This document shows, piece after piece, positions 11,234-20,678 of a DNA stretch of 64,000 bases. The DNA lies in NCBI RefSeq assembly GCF_902806685.2, contig NC_048548.1, positions 14,472,557-14,536,556 of the forward strand, read 5' to 3'. Origin of the DNA: Maniola hyperantus. Lineage: Eukaryota; Arthropoda; Insecta; Lepidoptera; Nymphalidae. The notes under the pieces were generated by a model that was not told the origin of the DNA, ran no database searches, and saw nothing but the letters and a program-made list of their open reading frames with translations. Numbering within the stretch: the first letter of the stretch is position 1; every line of letters starts with the position of its first letter. The position numbers and the translations under genes were made by a program.

Positions 11234-11339
11234 ATGATGGCAATCGGGGAGAACCTGCCCCGCACTAACCCGGTGCGGGCAAGCACTGGTGACTTGCGGG
11301 TGTGTGGGGCGTCCCCCCGCCTCATACCCCGATTGCCAT
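11234..11339. repeat. GC-rich cruciform element, about 106 bp
   Basis: Closed by a perfect 14-bp inverted repeat (GATGGCAATCGGGG and CCCCGATTGCCATC). Inside are a stem of TGCCCCGCAC against GTGCGGGCA (one bulge), a small CAAG/CTTG stem and GGGG..CCCC, giving a cloverleaf-like fold. It is far more GC-rich than its flanks. It could be a MITE or a structured non-coding RNA gene. No B box or clear target duplication was seen. Confidence 0.6.
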
Positions 11340-11748
11340 CTCAACCTGTCGCGGACTATAGTCAGTATAATTAGCTACTACCTGTGGCACCTACTACTTG
11401 ATATAATTGTAGCTAGTACTAGACGTTAGACTATACCCGTGACTTAGTCCGGACTTAGGTTTTTAAAAATCCCGTGGAAACTTTATTTTTCCGGGATAAA
11501 AACATAGTAAATAAATGAAGCCGTCCCTCCAAAGCAGTATTAAAAAAATCTCTAATGCACATTTTAGCAAAACACTTAATACTCATTAGAACTGAACGTT
11601 GAAAACGATATTTACATAAGACCGTCGAACGAAAAAAAACGTTTTAATCTTTTTAAAAGTAAAATATGTCAAGGTTTAGCGAAACGAAAATATTTTCGAC
11701 GTCCGAACCGCTGCTGGAAATGATTTATTTGTTAAGCGTTTTCGCACT
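11340..11748. other. No gene seen
   Basis: AT-rich spacer leading into the satellite. No recognised element. Confidence 0.4.
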
Positions 11749-12478
11749 AGCCACCGCACGACACGATGCATTGACGACTCCGAGCGCACCGCACGACACG
11801 ATGCATTGACGACTCCGAACGCACCGCACGACACGATGCGGTGCCGACTCCGAGCGCACCGCACGACACGATGCGGTGCCGACTCCGAGCGCACCGCACG
11901 ACACGATGCGGTGCCGACTCCGAGCGCACCGCACGACACGATGCGGTGCCGACTCCGAGCGCACCGCACGACACGATGCGGTGCCGACTCCGAGCGCACC
12001 GCACGACACGATGCGGTGCCGACTCCGAGCGCACCGCACGACACGATGCGGTGCCGCCTCCGAGCGCACCGCACGACACGATGCGGTGCCGACTCCGAGC
12101 GCACCGCACGACACGATGCGGTGCCGACTCCGAGCGCACCGCACGACTCGATGCGGTGCCGACTCCGAGCGCACCGCACGACACGATGCGGTGCCGACTC
12201 CGAGCGCACCGCACGACACGATGCGGTGCCGACTCCGAGCGCACCGCACGACACGATGCGGTGCCGACTCCGAGCGCACCGCACGACACGATGCGGTGCC
12301 GACTCCGAGCGCACCGCACGACACGATGCGGTGCCGACTCCGAGCGCACCGCACGACACGATGCGGTGCCGACTCCGAGCGCACCGCACGACACGATGCG
12401 GTGCCGACTCCGAGCGCACCGCACGACACGATGCGGTGCCGACTCCGAGCGCACCGCACGACACGATGCGATCGTCAT
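11749..12478. repeat. 35-bp satellite/minisatellite array, about 20 copies
   Basis: Unit 35 bp. Each unit holds a perfect 8-bp stem (GCACCGCA and TGCGGTGC) around an 8-base loop, CGACACGA. Internal copies are nearly identical: I see one A-to-C change near 12057 and one A-to-T near 12147. The first two or three units and the last one are degenerate, as expected for array edges. 35 is not divisible by 3 and the unit lacks stops, so long open frames arise in several frames on both strands. These are not genes. Confidence 0.95.
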
Positions 12479-12529
12479 CGATCCGAGCGCCTTATAGCTT
12501 CAGGGTGTAATTAGAAGTAGAACTTAGGT

Positions 12530-12760
12530 TATAAATCAAAAACTAAAAATAAATAAAAATCTGTTTTAGAATGTACAAGGTAAAGCCCTTTCATTTATGA
12601 TACGCCCATTTGGTGTAGTAATTATACTTTAAAAGTTGAAAAAACGAATTATTTGTTCAGGTTTCACAGTCACGACAGACAGACAGACAGACGAACAGAC
12701 AACGAAGTGATCCTATAAGCGTTCCTTTTTCCTTTTGAGGTACGGAACCTGAAAAACAAA
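12530..12760 (-). mobile_element. Family D repeat, internal part
   Basis: Reverse complement of family D sequence seen at 33340-33875 and 36231-36653, including (ACAG)n and CCTTTTGAGGTACGGAACCT. Confidence 0.65.
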
Positions 12761-13360
12761 CAAACACATATAAACATACCAGAAGTGAAGTTAAATAGCT
12801 TATCGAGAGTTTTACCTTTTATAATAACCTAGCTGCAATAGTAACTCGATTAGGGTACAATTGCTATTGCAACCACTCAATCAAAATGGCGACCTTAACA
12901 CAAAAAGCATTTAAGAGACGGTCGAGTCTCGAGTGGGAACGAGACTAGCTTATAAAGCCATCAACCACCCGCATTTATACAAATCGATTCAAAATGTCGA
13001 CGCAACAGATTACGTGACTTCCGTTTCAAAAGGCGGCAATTACAAGTGCGATAACACACACTTTCGTATTTATAATATTGGTATAGATCATCGTGACCGC
13101 AGATCGTGTCGTGCGGTGGCTCGTGTAAAAACGGCCGACTACACTTTTCCGCCTCTTTCCCCGACAGCGCGCGGGTGCCGTGTTTGTTTGTGGTACTACA
13201 TTGAAATTTAACAAATTATGCTTTGTGGTTTTCTTATAACCGTTTATCATAACTCCGAAAGTACTTGGCGTGTTATGCTCACTTGTGAAAGCAAACTTTG
13301 TATTTTAACCAATAGTGCAAGACCGTGAGCTAATCTTTCTCTTTCTATTCTATTATATCT
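12761..13360. other. No gene seen; isolated inverted satellite fragment at 13103-13121
   Basis: No exon supported. The 19 bp at 13103-13121 (ATCGTGTCGTGCGGTGGCT) are the exact reverse complement of 11749-11767, the first bases of the satellite array. Confidence 0.5.
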
Positions 13361-13705
13361 ATACTATTATATAAAGAGATAATGTCGTTAAGTTTGTTTG
13401 TAGGGGATAATCTTTGGAACTACTAAACCGATTTAAAAAATTCTTTCACCAGTAGAAAGCTACATTATTCCTGAGTGACATAGGCTATACGGGATCTTTA
13501 AAAACCTAAATCCACGCGGGCGAAGCCGCGGGGATCAGCTAGTAATATTATAAAGAGGTAATGTCGTTAAGTTTGTTTGTAGGGGGTAATCTCTGGAACT
13601 ACAGAACCAATTTTGAAAATTCTTTCACCAATCGAAAGCTACATTATTCCTGAGTGACATAGGCTATATTATATATACGCGGGCGAAGCCGCAGGGATCA
13701 GCTAG
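13360..13705 (-). mobile_element. Two adjacent copies of a short repeat, family K
   Basis: Copies at about 13360-13542 and 13543-13705 share AATGTCGTTAAGTTTGTTTG and TGAGTGACATAGGCTATA. Both end in the module GCGGGCGAAGCCGC..GGATCAGCTAGTA. They are tandem insertions of a family B relative. Confidence 0.7.
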
Positions 13706-13710
13706 TATTA

Positions 13711-14186
13711 TATAAAATTCAAAGTCCTGACTGACTGACTTATATATAATATCAACGCACAGCCTAAACCGCTGGTCCTACAGACATAAAATTTTGAGAT
13801 TGTGTTCTTTGTAAAGAGTAGGTACGCATTAAGAAAGGATTTTTCGAAATTACACCCCTAAGTGGGTTAAATGGGGGATGGAAGTTTCTAGGAAGGTCCA
13901 TCATTTTTGAAGTTACATCGATAAAAATTGGTTTTCAAGCTTTCGTTTAAAAATAAAAAAATACGTATTTCACGAATTTTGAAAATTCAACTACCAAGGG
14001 GGTTAATAGGGGATGAAGTTTGTGTAAAATTCCGTTATTTTTCAAGCTATATGCATAAAAATTTGTATTTGGGTTCTGCTCACAAATGAAGAAATACGTG
14101 TTTCAGGATTTCAGAAATTCAACCTCCCCCCTCGATTTTCTAAATTCCACCCGAGCGAAGCCGGGGCGGGTCAGCTAGTAAAAAAA
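13711..14186 (-). mobile_element. Family A' repeat, long copy
   Basis: Ends in GAGCGAAGCCGGGGCGGGTC..AGCTAGT and starts with a (GACT)n stretch. It shows the uninterrupted order of the A' body and so allows the split copy at 43873-44207/62777-62998 to be recognised. Confidence 0.75.
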
Positions 14187-14657
14187 TATTTTAAAAAGGT
14201 AGGTAAGTACCCAATAATTAGTAAGAAATTATAAAGCATTATTTTACTTTAATATAGCATATTCAATTGCAGGAAGTAATTTCTTACTGCGAATTCCATT
14301 TATATCTAAACAACAACAACTATAGCGCCGCCCGCCGCCGCGCCGCCCGCCCGCAGTGCCGCCCGCCCCGGCTCGTTTCGGATGCAAATTGCTTTCAACT
14401 TTAAATTTTAACTAACTCTATAATGGATCCATTTTCATGGAATTTGGTTTTCTAATTTGCAGCAATGAACGGGTGAAATTAAACTTACGTAATATTGTTT
14501 TGAATTTTAGTGCTTCTATTAAAATAATTTTGAATTTAAACAAAGTACATTCGTTCAAACCAGAGCACGCGGTGTAAGTAATTGAGTAAAATATTACTTT
14601 TGAAAATGTAATTTATCCATATCCATAGTAATTTACAAAATATTTATATTATAATAC
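14187..14657. other. No gene seen; GC-rich patch at 14323-14384
   Basis: AT-rich except for a 60-bp island of CGCCGCCCGCC repeats at 14323-14384, similar in texture to 44800-44940. No coding evidence. Confidence 0.4.
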
Positions 14658-15150
14658 TAGCTGACGCCCGCGACTTCGTCTCGCAGATTTAGGTTTTCAA
14701 AAAACCGTGTTTCTCATTCATTCCCATCAGTTTTGGTGGTGAGATGTCCTGCAGCATCAGGATTGAGGAGTTGGAATCCAAATTTTTGTATGGGATAATG
14801 TTGCAAAGTTTCTCTATCGATTTAAAAAAAATTACCCACATCGGCTCAGAAATCTCAGAGATTTCTGTGTACATATGTAAAAAAACACAACTCCTCCTTT
14901 TTTTAAAAGTTCGTTAAAAAGTAGCCTGTGTTACTCCGTGGTTACTTGTCTGTGAAAGCCCCGTCAAAATATGTTCAGCCGTTCCGAAGATTAACCCGTT
15001 CAAACAGACAGACAGACAGATAGACAAATAATTTAAAAACGTTTGATTCAATTATGGTACAGTTCACATAACCATATGAGCCTAATATGAGGTAGTTATT
15101 TTGAAACTACAGACAGACACTTCAATTTTATTTATTAAAAAATATAGAAA
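14658..15150 (+). mobile_element. Dispersed repeat, family B' (long copy)
   Basis: Starts ACTAGCTGACGCCCGCGACTT and ends in a (CAGA)n region and A-rich tail. It shares internal blocks with 7450-7800. Non-coding. Confidence 0.65.
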
Positions 15151-15649
15151 AAAAAATATTAAATTCTTTCCACGTTTCGTTGATTGAGAATGAACTGAAA
15201 AATAGGTTCACGGACTTATAGGAATAATCATCTGAAAAAGTCTAAGCTGAAAATCTTCGTCCTCATTTTAGGGACTTCGTAAATTTTATAGGCGAATTTA
15301 TAAAGGAAAATTGCGTGAAAAGTTGGAGGAAATGCGTGGAAACCTTGGTCGGAGGTGCGTGACGCGCGTGCCTTGGAACGTAGAAATTTATTTGAGAAAT
15401 AATTGATTTATATCCCATTTCTTTTCTTGTACGGCAATAATACTGTTCTCTTTTTAAGATTATATCAGAATAATATTAATAGGGTCTTTTGATCTTCAGA
15501 AGAATAATAGGATCCATTGATGGCTTAGTATTTTGCTGCCCTTTTCTTGTAGAACAGAACCTCTATAGTCCGTACAAAATGACTCCTCATGCGCCATTTT
15601 AACTCTATGGGTCAACTGTTATGTCAAAAGTAGGGTTCAATTTTACAAT
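15151..15649. other. No gene seen
   Basis: AT-rich spacer. No recognised element. Confidence 0.4.
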
Positions 15650-15845
15650 AAGTAACTGACTGACTGACTGATCTATCAACCCACCGCTCAAACTACTGGA
15701 CGAATCGGGCTGGGCATGCAGATAGCTATTATGACGTAGGCATCCGCTAAGAAAGGATTTTTGAAAATTCAACCCCTAAGGGGGTGAAATCGGTGTTTGA
15801 AATTTGTGTAGCCCACGCGGATGAAGTCGCGAGCATAAGCTAGTA
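15650..15845 (-). mobile_element. Family A repeat
   Basis: Begins with (TGAC)n and ends GTCGCGAGCATAAGCTAGT, a full module end. A short internal deletion lies near GGGCTGGGCATGC. Confidence 0.8.
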
Positions 15846-16365
15846 AAACATAAATGTTTAAAGCATGTCAATATTAAAACAGACAGACGCTAGAAAATAC
15901 ATAAATCTCTACCATCCAATACAAAAGCAGCACGAAACTCGCACAAAAACTAAATTGCGTCTCGCCGAGCGCCGGAATGTATGAAAATGTACGCTTTTTA
16001 GCGTGTGCTGAATCATGCCAGAGCGACTCTAACTCACATTCTACGAGGATCTGCGAGACGGTTGCAGAAATGTTATTGTTTTTACTCAAGATATAGTTAA
16101 GCATTATGTAGCGTTTATTTTACTGTGTTCCGTTTGTTTATTTCCAAATATACAGGGTTACAGGAAAAGAGGACACGATCCCGTTAAGGGGTTATAGTAC
16201 AGGACATTAGCTATCAAACGACCCCTAAAGTGCTTATACGAAAGTGTATCGTTTTCGAGTTATTCATTTTTTTATTTTTTTCTTTGTAAAAGGGTGTTTG
16301 CCACTTTAAAAATTAATAAAAAAAAGCCTATAGTTGTAAATCCTATAATATATTGTAAATCAGTA
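15846..16365. other. No gene seen
   Basis: No exon supported. The sequence from 16150 (ACAGGGTTACAGGAAAAGAG) looks like part of an old repeat but no partner was found in the window. Confidence 0.35.
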
Positions 16366-16607
16366 CCCTTGTTATAAATGCGAAAGTGTGTTTGTTTGTT
16401 GGTTTGTTGGTTCGTTGGTTTGTCCTTCAATCACGTCGCAACGGTGCAACGGATTGGCGTGATTTTTTGCATGGGTATATAGGTAAAGACCTAGAGAGTG
16501 ACATAGGCTTTACTTTTTATCCCGGAATATCAAAGAGTTCCCACGGGATTTTTAAACACCTAATTCCACGCGGACGAAGTCGCGGGCATCAGCTAGTATT
16601 ATAGTAA
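16366..16607 (-). mobile_element. Family B repeat, full copy
   Basis: Carries (GTTT)n-type GTTTGTTGGTTTGTTGG, TCAATCACGTCGCAACGGTG, and the module end GACGAAGTCGCGGGCATCAG..CTAGT. The same order occurs at 37374-37600, and in the opposite orientation at 63203-63427. Confidence 0.8.
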
Positions 16608-17053
16608 TCGCATTTATAATGGGAATCGGTCTGAATAGCTTCCTTTTTCTACAACCGCACCGTGCGCCACCGTAAGCAATTTCACTCTCACCACCTGGGA
16701 GTCTGGTGCACTTCGACCGTCGGTTGTGCCAGATCCTTCTTTCTGGTGTTTATCACAGTTTGGATGTTTTTTACTCCTTTAAGCCATATTGACCGAACTG
16801 ATTTGACTGTTCAGATTGGAGATATAGACTGCGTTTAATCCCGGAAAATCAAAGACTTCCCGCGGGATTAAAAACCCATATCCATTCGGAAGATGTGGGC
16901 ATTATCGAGTAACAAAATAAGTTTGTTGTTTCTTGTGCTCCCTTATGGTATAAAATTCGAAGTTATAATATCTAATTTTGTTCGAGCAACCTCGCGCCAA
17001 AGTTGCAAACTTTAACCAAAACGTACTGTATTTTCATAATAGTTATATGCAGA
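16608..17053. other. No gene seen; B-like fragment at about 16825-16910
   Basis: Spacer with a decayed family B piece (CCCGGAAAATCAAAGACTTC). Nothing else recognised. Confidence 0.4.
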
Positions 17054-17099
17054 ATAATTGATGATTAAATGAGCTTACCTGTAAGTGAAATTCAATCAT

Positions 17100-17313
17100 A
17101 ATTATACGAAGTGTCTTGTCCGAAGGATTAGCTGAAATATTTGTTTTTATATTTGTAGTAGGCTCGTTAGCTACTACCAAACAACACTGTTTTAGAGAAT
17201 AGATAGGTATATATATATTTTTTTTTTTTTTTTTTTTTTGGGTTCGTATCATTATACACTAGTCTGTGGTATCATTACCCAATCTGCTTGTTCCCGGAAT
17301 GTCTCCTCTCATT
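17100..17313. repeat. DIRS terminal inverted repeat (element 3' side)
   Basis: Matches the reverse complement of 22189-22409, including GTGTCTTGTCC, GGATTAGCTGAAATATTTG and a T-run followed by GGGTTCGTATCATTATACAC. The copies differ mainly in homopolymer length and a few bases beside GTGTCTTGTCC. Confidence 0.9.
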
Positions 17314-17377
17314 TATTTCAGAGTTATTTAATGTATTTTCGGAACATTGTTTGGGTACCGCTTGTGGGTGGGAGGGA

Positions 17378-17507
17378 GCTAATCCTTCGGACAAGACACT
17401 TCGTATAATTATGATTGAATTTCACTTACAGGTAAGCTCATTTAATCATCAATTATACTCGTGTCTTGTCCTCGGATTAGCTGAAATATTTGTTTTTATA
17501 TTTGTAG
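17378..17507. repeat. DIRS internal complementary region
   Basis: Positions 17378-17455 are the reverse complement of the outer left end (17054 to about 17131). They run directly into the reverse complement of the outer right end (about 22360-22409). The junction lies in a shared ATTAT. A linear transcript can therefore template both outer ends as one joined sequence, the step proposed for closing the DIRS circle. Confidence 0.88.
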
Positions 17508-17867
17508 ACTTTTAGAGTAAGTTCCGAAAATACTAGCAGGTGGTAATACCATTAACCTTCCTGCACCAAGAAAAAATGGGTAATACTGAAAATTAATAAA
17601 GTTGTTTTCTGTATTAACTGCATTATAATTATTATGAAAACAATACAACCTTAATTATTAATGTTATCAAGTTACATTACTTGCATTCTTTTTTAATAAT
17701 CTTTATTAACAAAGGAGATTCAAAATCATTGGTTATGTATATATACACGTTCAATAAAGTAAACTAAATACCTAAAGATTGTTTTATTATTCATAAATCA
17801 CTTATCTATATAATCAATTATTATCCATTAATCATTCAATTTCCCAACAATTTTAATGTAATTTGTT
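17508..17867 (-). other. DIRS 3' untranslated segment
   Basis: AT-rich, non-coding stretch between the recombinase stop and the internal complementary region. Confidence 0.6.
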
Positions 17868-18836
17868 CTATTTTCCTATGATTGCTTTGGCTATAGAGGA
17901 ATTTTCCTGATTACAAATCAAATCTCTATTATAATATTTCCAAAACGTGCTGGAGTTTTGGCTCCAGCCCGCAGTTTTGCGAATAATATCTATGTTGATG
18001 CCTGCTCTATAAGCTTTAGAAGTTGCAGCATGTCTGGTGCTGTGGGCAGAGAATATGGATACATCAATACCGCTCTCTTTCAGTACGGTTTTTATCCAGC
18101 GACTTAATGTTTGGGTTGAAACTACTTTGAAAGGTTTTTTATAACTAATAAATAAATCATCTTGACTACGTAATGTAGAGGTTCTACTTATATAAGCTGT
18201 AAGAGCTTGTGCTGGACATATAGCAGGTCTCTCTGGAAAGAAAGGCAATATAAGAGCAGGTTGATTAGAGCCTGGTTTAGAAGTTTTGATTAAATCAGGG
18301 ATTTTAATTATTATTTGTGAAGATACAATTTCTATGTTGATTACTTTAATTTTTGATAAAGTTTGTAATCTGTGTGTTGTCACTAAAGCTAGCAAAGTAA
18401 CACATTTCATTGTTAATGTTTCTAAGGATAGGTCTTCATAAGGGTAATACCTAGACAAATAATCCAGAACACGAGAGGTGTCCCATGTAATGTTATATTT
18501 GGGAAGAGGTGGTCTTAGTCTAAAGACACCCTTAAAAAATCTTACAATTCTCTCATCTTTAGATATATTTGAACCTAGTATTAGAGATAATGCGGCTCTA
18601 CAGCTATTGAGAGTTCCATATTTAGCTCCACTACTGTAAAGTGATGTCAAGAATTGTAATACCTCTGGGACTGGTGCTTCCAACATATTTATTGAATTCC
18701 TGTTACAATGTGTAAACCATTTCTTCAAGCAAACATCGTACTGTTTGATGAAGCTTTCTGCCAGGGAAGCATTATGTCGATTGAGGCTGGTGGGGCGTCT
18801 CTTCGTAGTAATGACCGCCGTATAATATCCCAGCAA
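17868..18836 (-). CDS. DIRS tyrosine recombinase
   Basis: A 322-residue site-specific recombinase expected to join the circular DNA copy to the target in the nucleus. The catalytic set is present: Arg156 in TTHRLQTL, His265-x2-Arg268 in AHSTRHAATSK, Trp291 in TAGWSQ, and the nucleophilic Tyr at 301 or 302 in FWKYYNRD. Residues about 15-110 form the helical core-binding part. The reading frame overlaps the end of the RT-RNase H frame by about 65 bp in a different frame, as in other DIRS elements, so translation probably depends on reinitiation or a frameshift. The ATG at 18836 is the first in frame and may not be the true start. No stop or frameshift interrupts it. Confidence 0.9.
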   Translation of the reverse strand: MLGYYTAVITTKRRPTSLNRHNASLAESFIKQYDVCLKKWFTHCNRNSINMLEAPVPEVLQFLTSLYSSGAKYGTLNSCRAALSLILGSNISKDERIVRFFKGVFRLRPPLPKYNITWDTSRVLDYLSRYYPYEDLSLETLTMKCVTLLALVTTHRLQTLSKIKVINIEIVSSQIIIKIPDLIKTSKPGSNQPALILPFFPERPAICPAQALTAYISRTSTLRSQDDLFISYKKPFKVVSTQTLSRWIKTVLKESGIDVSIFSAHSTRHAATSKAYRAGINIDIIRKTAGWSQNSSTFWKYYNRDLICNQENSSIAKAIIGK

Positions 18837-20628
18837 CCAGGGTAAGTTGTGACTGTATGTTGCGTTTGCTAAAAAAGGAAATCTTGATGTTTTTATGCGG
18901 TTCTAGAATTAACATATCTGAAATCAAAAGAGATTGAAAGAGAGGGTACCAAGGTTGAGTTGGCCACCTTGGTACAACTATAATTCCTGTCGCTCTATCA
19001 TAAATCATTTTCTGAAGACTTTTTAGTATGATTGAAAATGGGGGAAAAGCGTAAAAATAAAAGTTAGACCAATTAATCGTAAAAGCATTTATAGCAAAGG
19101 CATCTGGGTCTCTATGCCAGGACACAAATCTATCGCACTTCTTATTAATGCGAGTAGCAAAAAGATCAATTTGAGGTTGACCAAAGGTCTTAACAATTTG
19201 AGTGAAAGCTGAATCGCTAAGCTCCCATTCAATGTCTGGGTGCGTGCGCCTCGATTCGGCGTCAGCAACTGTGTTTTCGGATGATCGAATATAATAGGCA
19301 TATATAAAAATGCTTCGTGTCTCACACCATTGCCATATATCCTTAGTCACCGCTGTTAAGTGTGGATATTGGATGCCCCCCATACGGTTAATATAACTGA
19401 TGGCAGTGGTGTTATCAATCCGTAGCAGAACTTGACAGTGGTGAAGTCTGGAGGCAAAAGCTTTGAGAGCTAGGAAAGCAGCCAGTAATTCTAGATAATT
19501 AATATGTTGAGTACTTTCCCACTCAGACCACTGTCCCCCTGTTGATTCTGACCCACAAGCTGCACCCCATCCCGTAGTTGAGGCATCAGAGTAAATCTCT
19601 TTTTCATAATTGTCACTTCTAATTTTGTGAACCGACCTATCAATGTTCTTTAACCACCAGGAAAAATCCTCATTTAGAGAATCTGGGATATGCATTATCC
19701 TATTGTAGTCATCATGGCCTAGCAAGTTAAGATATTTACATCTTTCAAATGCCTTTGTATACAACCAACCATACTCTATGGCGATGCAAGCAGAGACTAA
19801 TAAACCTATTAATTTTGCAAACATTTGAATCTTACATTGACGCATATTTTTAATTTTTACTAACTCTCTACGAATATGTGTTCTCTTATCTTTAGGTAAA
19901 CTGATTTCTAGGTTATGCGAGTCAATTATAAAGCCAAGGAATTTACAAGAATGGGACGGGGAGAGATTACTTTTGTTATAATTAATTATGAAGCCTAATG
20001 CTGTTAGAAGTTTTATAGTTATATTAATATTCCTATTACTCTCATTAAAGGACCGTCCTATCAGCAGCATATCATCAAGATATATACTAGATATGAAACC
20101 CGCTTGACGTAGTAATCTAATAACAGGTTTCATTATTTTTGTAAATACGTATGGGGCTGTGTTTAACCCAAAGGGTAGGACATTAAATTCATATGTTTTC
20201 CCACTGAACATAAAACGAAGGTATTTTCTATAATCATGATGAACTTTCAATAGAAAATATGCATCCTTTAAATCCAGGGTAGCCATAAATGAATCTCTTG
20301 TTATTAATTTTCTAGCTGTGCGTAGATCCTCTAACTTGAAATGCTGTGTGGTTATGTGTTTATTTAGATTTTTTAAATTTAATATGAAACGGTTTTTGCC
20401 GTTAGGTTTTGGTATTAGGAATATACTTGATAGGTATTGATCAGCACACGGTTCACACTCTGAAACTGCACCTATGCCCAAGAGCTCATTTATTGTGGAT
20501 TCATAAGCTGCTCTTTCTTTAGGTGTATATTCAGGAAAGTTGGGGGGATGCATTTGTATAACCCTTCGTGAAAATGGCAACTTATAACCCTCGATCCAAT
20601 AATTAATTGTCTGATCATTTGTAATCAT
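18772..20628 (-). CDS. DIRS reverse transcriptase-RNase H polyprotein
   Basis: 618 residues from the first ATG, but the frame is open further upstream to about 20859 and includes GRLSLFAQQW just before that ATG. The functional start may therefore lie inside gag, reached by frameshift or reinitiation. RT: FILNLKNLNKH (81-91), MATLDLKDAYF (115-125), LPFGLNTAPYVFT (151-163), YLDD at 183-186. RNase H: acidic residues Asp348 (IYSDASTTGWG), Glu380, Asp405 (LRIDNTTAI), Asp456 (NTVADAESRR). A C-terminal block (QIDLFATRINKKCDRFVSW ... YAFPPFS, about 486-532) is the conserved region after RNase H, often compared with a DNA adenine methylase in DIRS elements; methylase activity is not shown here. The frame is intact. 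Confidence 0.92.
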   Translation of the reverse strand: MITNDQTINYWIEGYKLPFSRRVIQMHPPNFPEYTPKERAAYESTINELLGIGAVSECEPCADQYLSSIFLIPKPNGKNRFILNLKNLNKHITTQHFKLEDLRTARKLITRDSFMATLDLKDAYFLLKVHHDYRKYLRFMFSGKTYEFNVLPFGLNTAPYVFTKIMKPVIRLLRQAGFISSIYLDDMLLIGRSFNESNRNINITIKLLTALGFIINYNKSNLSPSHSCKFLGFIIDSHNLEISLPKDKRTHIRRELVKIKNMRQCKIQMFAKLIGLLVSACIAIEYGWLYTKAFERCKYLNLLGHDDYNRIMHIPDSLNEDFSWWLKNIDRSVHKIRSDNYEKEIYSDASTTGWGAACGSESTGGQWSEWESTQHINYLELLAAFLALKAFASRLHHCQVLLRIDNTTAISYINRMGGIQYPHLTAVTKDIWQWCETRSIFIYAYYIRSSENTVADAESRRTHPDIEWELSDSAFTQIVKTFGQPQIDLFATRINKKCDRFVSWHRDPDAFAINAFTINWSNFYFYAFPPFSIILKSLQKMIYDRATGIIVVPRWPTQPWYPLFQSLLISDMLILEPHKNIKISFFSKRNIQSQLTLVAGILYGGHYYEETPHQPQST

Positions 20629-20678
20629 CGCCCATTGTTGGGCAAAAAGTGAAAGTCGACCGGCGTATGTTACCTCGC

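Noticed and set aside
11676..12514. Six overlapping open frames of 200-260 codons
   Set aside because: They are all translations of the 35-bp satellite in different frames. No frame is preferred and there is no domain.
17288..17515. Frame across the DIRS terminal repeat and internal complementary region
   Set aside because: Spans non-coding repeats and contains their mirrored sequence; not a gene.
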